A DNA stretch of 64,000 nt from Gloeopeniophorella convolvens (lineage: Eukaryota > Basidiomycota > Agaricomycetes > Russulales). Of the stretch, positions 11,964 through 23,981 are shown in pieces. Under the pieces are notes generated by a model, which ran no database searches, was not told where the DNA came from, and saw only the letters and a list, made by a program, of their open reading frames with translations. Within the stretch, counting starts at the first letter, position 1; each line of letters starts with the position of its first letter. Location: the NCBI GenBank assembly GCA_022496205.1, contig WTXD01000028.1, forward strand, positions 124,001 to 188,000. Direction: 5' to 3'. A program made the translations under genes and the position numbers.

Positions 11964-13276
11964 CTACACAAAGTAAGGCATATTCCCCTTTCGAAAGCGT
12001 GTGAGTACGTCTGAAGGAAGACCATCATGAACATGAATGACTTACCGCCCGTCGTGTCCGCTGTAGCGCCGCATCACGCTCATTCTCCTCCGCAGGGCCG
12101 TACACAGTAAAATTACGTGTGCCGTCTTCGCGCACAGTAAGGATCGCGGCCATATTTCCACAGCGATAGCAGTAGTTCGGAGCAGACCATACCGTGGCCA
12201 GCGCCTCGTCGAACATGTACTTGTACCCTCTTGGACGAGTTGGTGCGCCCGCGCGATAAGGGAAAGTGAGTTGACGTGATTGAACTGGATTCGCTGTTTG
12301 TTCAGCATAATATCGAATGTGAATATCAAGGACGCACCTCGCGCGTTACGCTACCGCCAAAAAGCCACCCCGCACCACGCGGGCTAACTGCCCAGTTGTC
12401 GACATCGTCTGGGTCTGACCACATCAGATCTGCGTTTTCGTACATCCATCAGAGCTGCTCCATGCTGCATGCCCTGGGTGGCTGTGTCACTCGCCGCAAA
12501 ATGCGCCTTCGTGCGGAATCTCTTGTGCCCGCGAGAGCACGCGAATTTGGTCGAGAGTACGGATATCGGGGGAAAGCCCGCCATGTACGCATAACACTTC
12601 GCCGTCGATGATCTACGCGAGAGATGAGATTTTTAAAAAAAAGGCAGGTGAGACACGGCGCGTACTGCGGCTAGGTTCAAAAAATCGAAAACACTACAAC
12701 ATGCCTTCCATACAGAAGCACTTCCATACTTCTGCTGGCACTCCTCTGTGTTCATGAATCTCTGTAGGGGCACAGGTAGAGCGAACGCACCATAAAACCC
12801 GTACACCTGCGTTATCTGTCTGCTTTCATGATTCCCTCGGAGTAACGAGACCTTGTCAGGATACCTGCAGGATACCCTTGTCAGCGAACACCCAGACTGG
12901 GTCAAGGCGGGACGCACCGTGCCTTGAGAGCGAGCAGGAGAGATACAGTTTCCAGGCTATAATGCCCCCGATCGACAAAATCACCCTGCAACGCAAGTAT
13001 GTCAGAACGATGGAAAGTATATCGCGTCCCACGTACGTGCCATGAAGATGTAACTCGTATCTGGAACAGGCCCGCCCTTCCGAAGTAGCTCGAGGAGGTC
13101 CCAGAACTGTCCATGTATGTCGCCGCAATCGTGACCGGGCTAGAAACAGGCTGTATGTTCGATTCCTCCATGAGGATGGTGCGCACGCGGTCGCAGAGAA
13201 TCTTCATGTCGGCCTCGGGAAGATGTTGGCAGCGCATGAGCTGCTCGATCCATTTGTCCGGGTTGTAACGTGTCAT
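11964..13276 (-). pseudogene. PP6/SIT4-type Ser/Thr phosphatase catalytic subunit, frame-damaged
   Basis: The N-terminus MTRYNPDKWIEQLMRCQHLP, then the metal-site blocks [102 protein letters not shown] and a C-terminal PYFV-stop identify a PP2A-family enzyme closest to PP6/Sit4/Ppe1. Two single bases are missing. At about 13125 the first metal motif CGDIHGQ is out of frame after VTI, and at about 12218 the frame slips before KYMFDE. Two introns would need GC donors (after YIFM and after the FC of FCDLMW). As written it cannot make the enzyme. Homopolymer assembly error is a serious alternative, because both lost bases lie in short runs. Confidence 0.75.
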
Positions 13277-14245
13277 TTGGAAGCAGGAACTCGCAAGAAA
13301 GTGAGGCGTTGACTGAGCGAATGAGATGGAGATTGTTGCGGCCAAAACCCGCGCGGAACGAGTGGAGCGATAGGGTAACGGACGGACAATGCTCAGGTCA
13401 TTCCGTCGGTCGTCTCGCAGCAGTCGGGGGAGCTGTCCAAGTTTGGAATTATTTCCCAGGCCCATATCCCCAGCGTGGGAACTCGAGACTCAAATTGGCG
13501 ATGCCGGCTTCATTGAAGTTGGCAAGTTTTCGAAGTCGATAATTCACCTCAGCGTCAATCGATTGAGCTTCGTGACTAGCTCCTCTTTGGCCGTAGGTAC
13601 CTTTTAACGGGTCGACTCCCCGTTATTTAGCGCTGGGATACTTTTAAAATGTGCCTCCGATTGGCTACCAGGCTCCCAGCATGGGTGGAGCCCTTGCATT
13701 GCTCCAAAATTCCTGCAAGAGGTTGCGGGCCACTCTCACCCGCTCAGCTCACCTACGGAGCTGCGGGATTCACTGTGGCTCATCTGTGCCTTTGTGCCGA
13801 GGTTGACGTGAAGCTGCTAAGTTCTCGGTGACATGGGGGGCACTTTTGGACAGTGCCCTCCGCGTCAGTCTCTGCGACATGCTGAATCCGTCCGCAGAGG
13901 ACTCAGGAGGCCGAGTCCGTTGTCTTCCCCAAGCTGAAGCTCCTTTGCGTTCTCAAGTTAGAAGATCTAGAACCAATCAATCCTGTCGAATACATGTATT
14001 GAGTTAGGTAAGGCAGCAGTCACGATGTTGTAGTGCAGGGAGTGCGACCCTAGACAGACGATCTCAATCGAAGCTCGACTGCCGGTAAGTGCGCCTCGAT
14101 CCCGGCCCGAAATAAGCCAACTGACGCAATCCGTCCGTCTTCATTGAGGGGCCGGCGTGAGGTCCGACGACCCTACGCACCAACTCTTACGCCTCCTGAC
14201 TCTCACCGCTACGTCCGATCATCAAAACAAGGAGCAGTTACAGCC
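13277..14245. other. intergenic; left border of the amplified array
   Basis: No gene recognised. A short inverted repeat (aacggg...cccgtt, about 13608-13623) could form a small hairpin. The copied units begin somewhere in the last part of this stretch: sequence close to the SDR start (from about 14210) recurs at 22.8, 35.87 and 46.67 kb. Confidence 0.35.
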
Positions 14246-15173
14246 ATGTCCAAGAAGATTGTCATCGTTGGCGGTCATGGAAAGGTGTGCGCGCGTCGCG
14301 TGCTGGGCTATGGCGCTTAGCATAACTAGTGGCTACTGAACAGATCGCGCTGTATCTCGCACGAACTCTGACCAACAAGCAGTACTCGGTCACATCCATC
14401 ATCCGAAATACGGACCAAATCCCGGATATAATCGCAGTATCGCCCTCCATAACCCCTCTCATCCTCTCTCTAGAAGACTCGCCGGTCTCCGCTTTCGCGG
14501 AAGCATTCACAGGTGCAGACGTAGTCGTCTTCGCTGCCGGCGCGGGTGGAAAAGGCGGCGCAGAGCGCACCCGCGCCGTTGACTACGAAGGTGCCATCAA
14601 GACCTACGACGCACTCGAAGCGGTGTCAGGCGCGAAGCCACGCCTGCTGCTCGTCAGCGCCATCGACGTGCGCAACCCCGATCGAGTGCCGGCGCACTAC
14701 GTGAGTTCCCACGGCCCACCCACAACTCCCTGCAACCAGCGCTTACGCGTGCGTTCGGACTCTACGATTTAGAATGACGCCGACAAGGCTCTCTCCGCGC
14801 GCATGCGCAAGATAATCGGAGACTACTTCCACTGGAAGTATGAGGCAGACAAGAACCTCGTACAACGCACTACATTCCCGTGGACGATTCTGCGCCCGTC
14901 TGGGCTCGCCGATGATCCCGGCACCGGACGTCTTGACATCGGACGCACGCATATAACAGCTCGGATCTCTGTAGGCCGCACTCTTCGTCTGTCTGATTCT
15001 GATGAACCCATACCATTTACTTCTAGAGAGAGAACGTTGCCCTTGCCCTTGCAGAGCTCGTCGAGCGGCCGGACGCTGCGGGTTTTGCGATAGACATGGA
15101 AGGTGGTGATGTACCCATTGCTGACGGGATCGATGCGTTCATCAAGAAAGGCGAGACCGATTGGCTCGGCTAA
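14246..15173 (+). CDS. SDR/NmrA-like NAD(P)-binding protein (U1, intact copy)
   Basis: Four exons (14246-14284, 14344-14700, 14773-14970, 15027-15173) join in phase to 246 aa. MSKKIVIVGGHGK followed by IALYLARTL is an atypical-SDR Rossmann start (GGHGKIA). Next come a second strand ending SIIRN, ADVVVFAAGAGG (NAG-like loop), LLLVSAID, DYFHWKYEADKNLVQ (a YxxxK-like element) and WTILRPSGLADDPGTG, as in YesF/NmrA-like dehydrogenases. It is probably a cytosolic NAD(P)H-binding oxidoreductase or redox sensor; the substrate is unknown. It converges on the membrane gene, with only about 215 bases between the stops. It is the only undamaged copy of four and a fragment. Confidence 0.85.
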
Positions 15174-15388
15174 AGAAACGTTGTCAATGTGCTCTTGCGG
15201 ATTGAAGGTTATTGGAAGTTACACAGAACAGCATGCAGTTCGTTGCTACCTTGTACAAATATATATATGAAGACGGACCCTATAGCAGATTGTGAATTAC
15301 AACGAATACCCAGCCCCCTGGGTATCATATAAACAATGAATGCTGTTGCAGGTGGCACTGGTTGTCCATATCCTTGTTCATGTACCGA

Positions 15389-16455
15389 TCAAGGCGAGGT
15401 GTCTTGTGCGGCACGGCCCTTCTGGGTCAGGAAATAAAGCTGCAGGAAGAATGGCCCCAGCCCTAATAGGACAATACCGCTGAGAAGGCCCAGTATGAAT
15501 CCAGCTTTACCGAATGGCCCTAAAACGTGGGTACAGAGATGAGCACCTGATGAAAGCAAAAGACCCGGTGCGGTAAACTCACGATATCGTCCAGGAGCAG
15601 GGTGGTCGATCCCATGCTCGTAGAAGAACCGCCTTATGGGGCGCCAAACCCACATTCGCTTCCAGATTCGCCATTTCTATGTTTTGGGTTATTAAATTCG
15701 CGCACGATTGGGCATCAAAGTACCAACCTCAGGAAACATGATGATCAAGATCCAACAGAGCAAGCATGACAGCCAAATAGTTGATGTCTTCTGGGCAAAG
15801 GAGGCAGCGGGATGCAGCGGGATGCGCATGAGTACCAGAAATGGGATGCCGATGAAAAGACAGAATGGGAGCATCTCCCAGAAGATCACGAGTGCTTGCA
15901 TGACTGCGCTCACGTAAGCGGTACACCCAGAGAATGTGATTAAAGAATCCTTACCACCACCAAGGAAGTACTTGGAGGAATAATTAATTGCGGGAGCGTA
16001 GTCAGTATGGAGGAACCAGATCCACCTGGGCGGCTCAACGGCCTCGTACAAGCCAATCCAGTACAATCTTCGTCGTCCAAAGTCAGCGCCGGCCGGAGAT
16101 CACATTCTGGCGCGGAGACTTACATGGCAGCGAGTATCGATCCAGCCATCCACTCAAGTCCTGTCGGGGTGGCTGAGTGGCCCTTCAGGGATAGTATGAA
16201 CTTGGCAAGCCCGATAGCAATGAGCACGACCATGTTGAGGAGGTGGTATCCGGTGAGCTTGATACCCCATGGTGGCGGGGTCCCAGTATCATTTGCCTCT
16301 GAATCCTCCGGGTCCGTCGCATATGCATGAAGTTCGACAGCGATAGGCGATGGCGCAGGGTCGGACGCGGACAGTACCTCAAGCTCTATGCGCTCAACAG
16401 GCTGAAGTTCGGGTCGTTCATGTGACGGTGCTGGCGGGTTGGCTACTGACTCCAT
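15389..16455 (-). CDS. five-TM membrane protein of unknown family (U1, intact copy)
   Basis: Five exons read in phase to about 280 aa. The soluble N-terminus is Pro- and Glu-rich (MESVANPPAPS, ERIELEVLSASDPAP). It is followed by GIKLTGYHLLNMVVLIAIGL, TGLEWMAGSILAA, a conserved YWIGLYEAVEPPRWIWFLHTD loop, ALVIFWEMLPFCLFIGIPFL, TIWLSCLLCWILIIMF and FGKAGFILGLLSGIVLLGLG. The C-terminus is KGRAAQDTSP. I count about five TM helices. I do not recognise the family. Paralogues in this window lie at about 24.5, 33, 34.5, 37-39.6, 48.3 and 55.6 kb. Exon 1 ends at about 16123 with donor gtaagt, and the codon is split. Confidence 0.8.
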
Positions 16456-18367
16456 GCGTGTCCCCTATCATCAGAGGGAGAATGTACGCGATACTAAGCC
16501 CATTTTGGGTTGTGTTCTATGGTCTAGGAGGTGAAAACTCTCAGCCGTAGTCGAGGTCAGTGTGATTGAAGGGCTGCGACGTGGCCCCCGTTGACGCCTT
16601 GTGCGAGGCACGCGCACGTGCGAAGGCCCAGTGATCGACATTGCTGAGTCAGCAAGGCAACGCGACACCGAAGACCGAATCGAAGACTTCTCCGAGTCGA
16701 CTCCCACAGTCACTGCTGCTGGGACACCGGCGCAACATTGCACCGCGACGGACGGCTCACCGCCGTTCACAAGTTGTTTCATCACTACTGCCGTATTATG
16801 CGCGATCCTTCTCACGCAGTTCTCTGATGGCCCGCCCATATGCACAAATGATCCCTGCAATTCCGTCGCGGCTTGAATCATCGTCCCTGCCGAGTCGTCG
16901 ACCGTCCTATCTATGTATATTCTCTGTTCAAGACAACCTCGTATCTCACCTCTCGTTGACTATAGTACCTTCGGTACAGCGCCTTTGAGGCTCCCAACCA
17001 GTGACGCGCTGTACTCTGGAGTGACGTGCAAGCTAAACGAGCTCGACCTCTAGGACTCCAGCCACGAACTGTGTCAGCCTACGACCCGGGGGAACTGGCC
17101 GGCAGGGAGTGCGTCGGGCTACAGATATTTTCCGCGGCATGCAGATTCTTTCGGCCTTGCAAAGATCCCTATCACAGGAAGCCAGGACCTCAACCCATAT
17201 GACCTGCAGTGCCCTGAGACTAGACGTCCAACATGCCGTATTCTGCTACGTCGACTGCGTCTGCATGTCGTGGTGAAACACCATTGAAAGGCCAGCATCA
17301 CCTCGGAACGTGCTCGGCATGGCTCGACTCCTGGAATGTTCACAAGATTCCGGCCCTTCTATGGTTCCGTGGATCTAACGGGGATAGTTGCGTCTTGCGT
17401 CGTGCCAACGTCGAGAAAATCCGCTATTGATCTCTTGCAGGTTCCTCCGCCGCAATGCCCAGGTGAGCTCCCCCCTGAGATGCATACGGAATACGTGCAA
17501 ATGTTTAAAATCAAGATTATCCCTGACTAGCTACGCATGCTTCCTTTACGGTCTCGTCCCATTCGACGGTTCCGCGCTTGTCGGACCACCCTGCGCGCCT
17601 TCTGGGTAGGTGTCCCCTATCCTCAGTCGAAGTCCGGAGCTGCATGGCGCATAGGCGGTGATGCCGCTGTGCTCGAATACATCCATCGGCGGACGACCAT
17701 TCACTGGCGGTCACCCCAATATCGATTTTCTTCGATGAAGCCCAGGTCAGTAAGCCCGCTGCGCCTCCCGTCTACCGTATGAGCAGCTGACTCTGAGGAT
17801 CCATGATATTATAATGTGCCATATCAAGCCGACACACGCATCTCCGAATGTTGCAGGTGCTTGGTGACATCGCTTGTCCGTGGTTGGGGATGAACTGATG
17901 ATGCATGAGCATCTGACGGTCCAAGTAGCGCTTCTGGGATACACATTGACGTGTACACCCATGCAGTGGACCCTGACAGATGTGGGGTCAGTGAACGCCG
18001 TCGGTCGGCGAAACTTATTTCCTTGATTTTTCTACGAACGCCGCTCCAAATCGCCAATGCTATCGGCTGACGTTATACTAAACTTGGAAGCTGTCTCGCT
18101 CCCCGCACCTGGCCAGAACATTGCCAGAACAAGGTTGACGCAAATTTCAAATTAAAGACCGGTGACGCGTGACGTCCAGTGTCCTTGTGCTCAGTTGCTC
18201 GACTGATGTCGAGTTGGCACGCGCCGACTCCTGACAAACAACAAGGTGCCACTTCGAAATATCTTCCATCTTTACAACGGCGTTCGGGCATCCGGTATAT
18301 GCCTCTGGGCGTAGAGTTCGGCTCGCGACTCCCTGGGTCTCTGGTAGTGAAGGCTCATCCTGGGAGG
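16456..18367. repeat. unit spacer between membrane gene and A1
   Basis: Repeated at 25.04-26.89, 39.59-41.46 and 48.86-50.7 kb with many substitutions and small indels. It includes a short palindromic element (gtaccttcggtac near 16968). A minus-strand frame at 17.5-17.8 kb (PPMDVFEHSGITAYAPCSS) is recognisable in U2 as PPMDVLEYSGITAYAPCSS, but stops interrupt it in U1. It may be a dead gene copied with the unit. No gene is called. Confidence 0.5.
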
Positions 18368-18438
18368 TATAAATTGCTGCGGCAGCGGGGACAGCGCAGA
18401 GCCCCCATCGTACGGCACGCTCGTACAGTCACAGCAAC
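18368..18438 (+). promoter_or_regulatory. A1 core promoter and 5' leader
   Basis: A TATA box (tataaat) at 18368-18374 lies 71 bases before the ATG. It is followed by the block cccatcgtac.gcac.ctcgtacagtca, which is found in front of every A and B gene. Confidence 0.7.
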
Positions 18439-18985
18439 ATGAGTATCACCAACGTTGGTATGTTGTTGACCGCCTTGATGGTACCCTCGATGACATAGAG
18501 TAACACAGATTTGAGCAAATGGATTGAAGGACACCATACCGTCTCCCGAGATGGACGGAACGGCGAGGAGGTCCATGTCTACGCCATTTCCGGGCCTCCA
18601 GTCTTTGGCGAGGGTCGCGAGTCCCGCTGGGACTTCGACGTCGAGACTCCGATTGGGGGAGTCATCTTCATAGTAGGTGGTCTTCATGGTTCGGACTTGG
18701 ATTGCTTGTCCTCATGACGCATCGCAGCTCAAGGGTTACATTGATCTGTCTACTCTGGAGATGGACGCAATCTTATCTGCAAGGTTCCCTTTCACGGACC
18801 TCACACTGGCAGAAGTGAAGGGCAACCTCAAAGATGGAATCAAGGTTACTTTTGATATACCTAGAGTCATCTCCGGTTCCGCGACATTCTATGTGCGCGA
18901 TGGCTGGGTCTGGATGGATTTGTCCGTGACGATCTTTGGTAAGACCTACGACCCAATCAGCGTCAAGCTGTTCCCTCTTCCGTAA
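18439..18985 (+). CDS. small conserved protein A1 (A/B family, unknown)
   Basis: Exons 18439-18457, 18509-18672 and 18728-18985 give 146 aa. There is no signal peptide or TM segment. The sequence is rich in alternating hydrophobic residues and aromatics, suggesting a beta structure. Family landmarks: SKWIEGHHTVSRDG, VHVYAISGPPVFGEG, RWDFDVE, LKGYIDLSTLEMDA, LAEVKGNLKDGIKVTFDI, FYVRDGWVWMDLS and a closing KLFPLP. A further GT-AG intron overlaps the stop: removing 18984-19037 gives CCG TGA, leaving it in gives CCG TAA, so the protein is the same. A polyadenylation-like aataaa lies at 19099-19104. I know no homologous family of defined function. The paralogue B1 follows on the same strand. Confidence 0.85.
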
Positions 18986-21115
18986 GGTGTCTGTTGTATG
19001 GGGTATCGTTCCACTGCTGACTCTGTGTGTTTCATAGGTGATCTTTGCGGACGGTCGTCGCATAACCCCCGGATCTTCAAGTCCACATTTTCTTGACCAA
19101 TAAAGCCCGTGAATATGTGATTTGTCGAATGGCTGGCGATGAGTCTGGCAGAGTATGCGTGGCACTGCCATGATCGCTAGCTTCTTGCGGCATGTATCTT
19201 GTTCGGCATGTATCTTGTTTCTAAATAATTAAATGGACAAATCTGTCGTGCCAGTTCAGGGCAGCGCGACCGGCAGTAATGCTCTTGCGACGCGGGGACG
19301 GTCCGGCTTTTTTCCTGGGCCGGTGCCGGTGACTGGCGGCATTCCGGAACGACTCCGATGAGTCCACCGTGCTGGCATTGCTTTCAACCACTCTCACTAG
19401 CACCGTGTTGCGTACGAAGTCATTGCGAGGCCGTTTCAGCAAATATCTGGTGACATGTGATATTCCATGATCCCACGCAGCCCAGCGCCGCTGTGATTAG
19501 CCCATGTCTGTGCTACTCCAGCCGCCCTTGAAACGGCCCCTTTGACCGACCACATGCTATAGGTCATGCGAAACCCACCGTGATCACCAGGCTTAAGTCA
19601 AAGGGCCCTTGGCTGTTCTTTTAACAAATGTGAACTATCTCTCCATATCTATATAATTGTATATTGATTATATGTGGCTCATGGTCACGAAGGACCGTTG
19701 CAACGGCACGCCTGTGCTACGAAAAGGGTCCTCCGTGGCTACCCCGGAGTCATCACTGTGCTCTCTATACGCCGATGGTGTTTTGCACGACACGTGGCGA
19801 GAGATCTCTAACTCCATGGTGACAAAGACCCCTTTTCTCGATGGGACCCGTCCGTTCTCATTCGGCCTTTGGTTCGATGATCAAGCTGTCTCAAACTCAA
19901 ACACGGCCTCGGGGCATCCCTCTTGCCGCTAGTTCTACTCCCCCGGATTGCTTTACGAAGTTTAGTCAGCTTGATGCGTATTAGAAGGTAACACTCCGTG
20001 CTGCTTCCAATACTTCGAGACAAGGTGTTCAAATCATTGTCTCGATTTAGGTCCGATGTGTCTGCGTCCCTCGGCTAGAGACAACGCGAAACGGTGAGCA
20101 CCCCATTTCATTTGGCGTTTCCAGGACCTCAATCAGTCATATGTTCGTAGCTCTACCAGAGACAGATCCTCAGGCGAATGTCGAGTCCGTTAATGATCTC
20201 GTGATTATACCGTCACGATGGCTGGATGCGGGCCCAAGAAGGACATAGGAGTTTGGAGCGAGCGCAACGATGCATTGCCGGTGCACGCTACTTTCTTTCT
20301 GTTGGACAGTCCATGCTTGTCGGATCATCAGGCTTGCGCCTCGGTTATGTAAAGGCGGCTGGCCCTGTCGCCGCCGGCACTTGCATGGTGCATGCCAGGG
20401 AGGAGTGGAGCTGCGCATTTGTTGGAGAATGAGGCTTGGCGGTGAGCTCATATTCGACCACGCGCAGGTTTCCAATGCTGGATGAAGCCTGCGTCGGTAG
20501 CTCCACCCCTTGCCGTCTAAAGTCAAGTCCAATGACACTGGCTCGAGAGCGCAGAGAATGCAACCTTGACAAGTCAGCTCATTTCGCGAATGCATCTCCG
20601 GATAAAGGAAATCCCATATCGCCGCTTGCGGAAAAAAGGGTCCTGCATGTGAGTATTTGACGGTGTTCTGTTTGGATTCGACATTGACGTACAGATACAC
20701 GAGGTGGTCCTTGACGGATGTGGGGTCGGTCAGGAGCACCATCCATTATTGTCCGTTGTTCTCAGAATGTGCTAATTTCCCCGACAAACCAAGTTTCTCA
20801 AAGATGTCACGGCATGTCGTTCGGCCTGCGCTAGACACTCAGAAGCTCTATCGCCATTCCACGTCCGATCGACAAATACTGACGCAACTCTCCAAACGCC
20901 GGTGTCATGTCATCGTGCGCAAGGCTCAGCCGCTCGAGTGCTCACATATGGTGAACAGGCATGCGCCAAACAACGGCCAACTGGACTCCGCCCTTAGCAG
21001 GTTCCATATGTGCCTGCACTCATGGCGCTGCACGGCCGCGAACTGCAGTTCTACTAGTAGACGTAAAGTCCCGCCTTTGTCTTTCCGGACATGGCCGAGG
21101 AGCCGTGATGAGAGG
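18986..21115. repeat. unit spacer between A1 and B1
   Basis: Recurs at 27.5-29.7, 42.1-44.3 and 51.3-53.5 kb. A short plus-strand frame starting MAGCGPKKDIG (ATG at 20218-20220) is conserved in all four units, but its downstream frame differs between copies. It may be a small gene, a leader or chance. Nothing else is supported. Confidence 0.5.
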
Positions 21116-21188
21116 TATAAATACTGTGGTGAGGTTGCATAGACCCCCCATCGTACAGCACACTCATACAGTCATAACGCACTACAAC
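21116..21188 (+). promoter_or_regulatory. B1 core promoter and 5' leader
   Basis: The TATA box tataaat is at 21116-21122, 73 bases before the ATG, in the context gagaggtataaatactgtgg. The downstream cgtacagcacactc...acagtcata block matches that of the A genes. Confidence 0.7.
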
Positions 21189-21737
21189 ATGAGTCTTTCC
21201 AACGTCGGTGTGTATTTCTCACTGTGTTGGTGATGAGCCAGACTGACGTAGAATACACAGAATTGGGCAAGTGGGTCGAGGGGCACCACAGGGTCTCTCA
21301 AGAAGGAAAGAATGGCGAGTTGGTCCACGTCTACGCTATCGCTGGGCCTCCCGTCTTCGGTGGCGACCCCGGCCGGTGGGACTTCGACATCGAGTTTCCG
21401 ATTTGGGGAGTCACTTTCATCGTAAGTGACTTTCATCAATCCGACTGCGTGCGACTGCTGACCTCGATTTTTTCAGCTCAAAGGCTACGTCGATCTGACT
21501 ACTCTGGAGATCGACGCAACCTTCTCTGTGAGAATTCCCATCATCGGCACCTTCAAGTTGGCAGAGGTGAAGGGCAACCTCAAAGATGGGGTTAGCGTTT
21601 CCTTTGGAATCTCCGGGATTCTTTCCGGCAAGGCGACATTCTACGTGCGCGATGGCTGGATCTGGGTGGATCTGTCGGCGGAGATCTTTGGGACGACCTA
21701 CGGCCCAGTCAGCATCAAGTTGATCCCTCTTCCGTGA
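21189..21737 (+). CDS. small conserved protein B1 (A/B family, unknown)
   Basis: Exons 21189-21207, 21261-21421 and 21477-21737 encode 146 aa starting MSLSNVELGKWVEGHHRVSQ. Shared blocks with A: VHVYAIAGPPVFG, RWDFDIE, LKGYVDLTTLEIDATFS, LAEVKGNLKDGVSVSF, FYVRDGWIWVDLSAEIFG, TTYGPVSIKLIPLP. B differs from A consistently at GKWV, at DG or EGKNGEL, and at SAEIFGTTYGP, so A and B separated before the unit was amplified. The TGA overlaps a potential last donor (gtgaga), and splicing to ...gaag/ttga would again give Pro-stop. No signal peptide; probably cytosolic. Function unknown. Confidence 0.85.
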
Positions 21738-22846
21738 GATATTTCTTGTATCCGGTATCGATCTAGTGCTGACTTGCACGTCTTGAAGTTGAACGCTGAA
21801 TCTTGAGAGGCAACGTTCTCCCAATGGAAACGTTTCTTTGTACACCCTAAATCTCGTGACGTCAGCACATTCTAAGCAGAAAATGATTAGAAAACCCAAC
21901 AGTGTTATTTTGTCGATTGCCATGTAGGAGCGGGAATATCTTGTTAGCTGGTGCAGAGTTTCTTTTGTAACACTGGTACTACTTCCTAGTATCATGTGCG
22001 ACGTCTTTGCGCTATTGAATGTTAGTTCTGAGTTTGTTGTGTAAAGCAGTCATGATTACACACGTCCGCTGCAAGATCCGCACCAAATCCGCACACTAGT
22101 TTGGTGGAGGGACGCGCTGAAGTTCTGGGATTACTCGAAGTATGACTAGACACAGGTCCGCCTCGTCTTCAAAAGCGGTGTGCGGTGACAAGCACAGTAA
22201 TGGCAGTCGGACACGGTCGCCGTGGCGACAATGAGTCATCATCGGACGACTCGGGCGACGCCTGTCGGACTTTGTGCCGTGGTTGATTACGATTCCGGTG
22301 GCCGGCTCTCACCGTGGTGCCGGAGAACCGGGCGCGCCTTGTACCCGGTTGGCGTGGGATCCTGTTGGCCGCAGCTCAGCGCTCAGCGACGCGGCTTCAG
22401 TTGGCTGTCGAAATCAAGTCGAAGTCTACTACGACCGGACTCGGCCGCTGACTTGCAGGCTGATCAATTTCTTCGCGGCCCCTGAAATGTGACTTGAAGG
22501 TGCCGAGAGGATATTCTGCAAGTATCTGTCGAACTACGCAATATAAACTGATCTCTTAGATTGCCTCCAGCTCCGCAACCAAACCTTGAATCGTATCGTC
22601 CCCTGCGAGCGGGGTGGGACTGCGGCCGAAGCTCACGAGGTGTTCGATAACGAGGTCAGGACAGTTCTACACTTTCCTGCTTCCTACACTCAGAGCGCGA
22701 TGGAATGCTGACATAGCTATCGCGTGGCTTTCGTCTGTCAACTTCGACCGGCGGTCCTGCGAGCCAACTCTTGCGCCCATGAGGCTGACTGGACTCTCTC
22801 ACTGCACCGCTACGTCCAATCATCAGAGCAAAGGGAAGCTACGTTC
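21738..22846. repeat. post-B spacer of U1 and SDR2 upstream region
   Basis: The first 700 bases recur after B2, B3 and B4. The part from about 22.56 kb (ctccagctccgcaaccaaac) recurs at 46.16 kb upstream of the U4 SDR copy. No gene seen. Confidence 0.5.
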
Positions 22847-23772
22847 ATGTCTAAGGAGATTGACATCGTGGGTGATCGTGGAAAGGTGCGCGCGCGTCGC
22901 ATGTTGGGCCGTGACACTTAGCATAACCACTGGTGGCCACTAAACAGATCGCGCTGTATCTCGCACGAACTCTGACCGGCAAGCAGCACTCGGTGACATC
23001 CATCATCCGAAATGCAGACTGAATCCCGGATATAATCGCTGTGTCGCCCTCCATAACCCCTCTCATCCTCTCTCTAGAAGACTCGCCGGTCTCCGCTTTT
23101 GCGGAAGCATTCACAGGTGCAGACGTAGTCGTCCTCGCTGCTGGCGCGGGTAGAAAAGGTGGCGCAGAGCGCACCCGCGCAGTCGACTATGAGGGTGCCA
23201 TCAAGACCTACGACGCACTGGAAGTGGTGCCAGGCGCGAAGTCACGCCTGCTGCTCGTCAGCGCCATCGGCGTGTGCGACCCCATCGCGTGCTGGCGTAC
23301 TACGTGAGTTCCCACGGCCCACGACCCGCATCTTCCCTCAACCAGCGCTTACGACATTCCGACTCTGCAATTGAGAACGACGCCGACAAGGCTCTCTCCG
23401 CGCGCATGCGCAAGATAATCGGAGACTACTTCCACTGGAAGTATGAGGCAGACAAGGACCTCGTGCAGTGTACTGCGTACCCGTGGACGATCTTGCGCCC
23501 GTCTGGGCTCGCCGATGATCCCGGCACCGGACGTCTTGACATCGGACGCACGCATACAACAGCTCGGATCTCTGTAGATTGCATCCTTCGTCTGTCTGAG
23601 CCTGATAAACCCATGCCGTTTACGGAGAGAGAACGTCGCCCTTGCCCTTGCGGAGCTCGTCGAGCGACCGGATGCTGCGGGTTTTGCGATAGACATGGAA
23701 GGTGGTGATGTGCTCATTGCTGACGGGATCGATGCGTTCGTCGAGAAAGGTGAGACCGATTGTCTCTGCTAA
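22847..23772 (+). pseudogene. SDR/NmrA-like pseudogene (U2)
   Basis: All four exons of the U1 gene can be aligned, but the Rossmann start reads MSKEIDIVGDRGK, so the GGHGK dinucleotide-binding loop is altered. A TGA replaces the Gln codon after RNAD (about 23020). One base is missing near 23282 (DP-IACW instead of NPDRV), shifting the frame before the exon-2 donor. The last exon (ENVALALAELVERPDAAGFA) is still readable. Loss of function is clear if the sequence is right. Confidence 0.85.
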
Positions 23773-23981
23773 AGAAACGTTGTCAATGTGCCCTTGCGGA
23801 TTGTGGAATACGCGAAGCAGCACGCAGTTCGTCACTACTTGTACAAATAGATATGAAGATAAACCTTGTAGCAGATTCCTTATTACAACAAATACCTGTA
23901 TTTACAGCCTCCTGGGTATGATACAACAACGAATGCAGTTGCAGGTAATACTGGGCGTCCTTGTCCTTGCTCTTTTACCGA

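Larger units (their letters stand above)
14100..22500. repeat. amplified unit U1 (complete: SDR, membrane gene, A1, B1)
   Basis: First of four direct copies of a roughly 8.5-kb block. Gene order is SDR (+), membrane gene (-), spacer, A (+), spacer, B (+), spacer. All four genes are open in this copy. Boundaries are approximate, placed where similarity to the other units fades. Confidence 0.8.

Noticed and set aside
13600..13625. Short inverted repeat as a possible transposon end
   Set aside because: Only six paired bases, no partner copy and no target duplication nearby.
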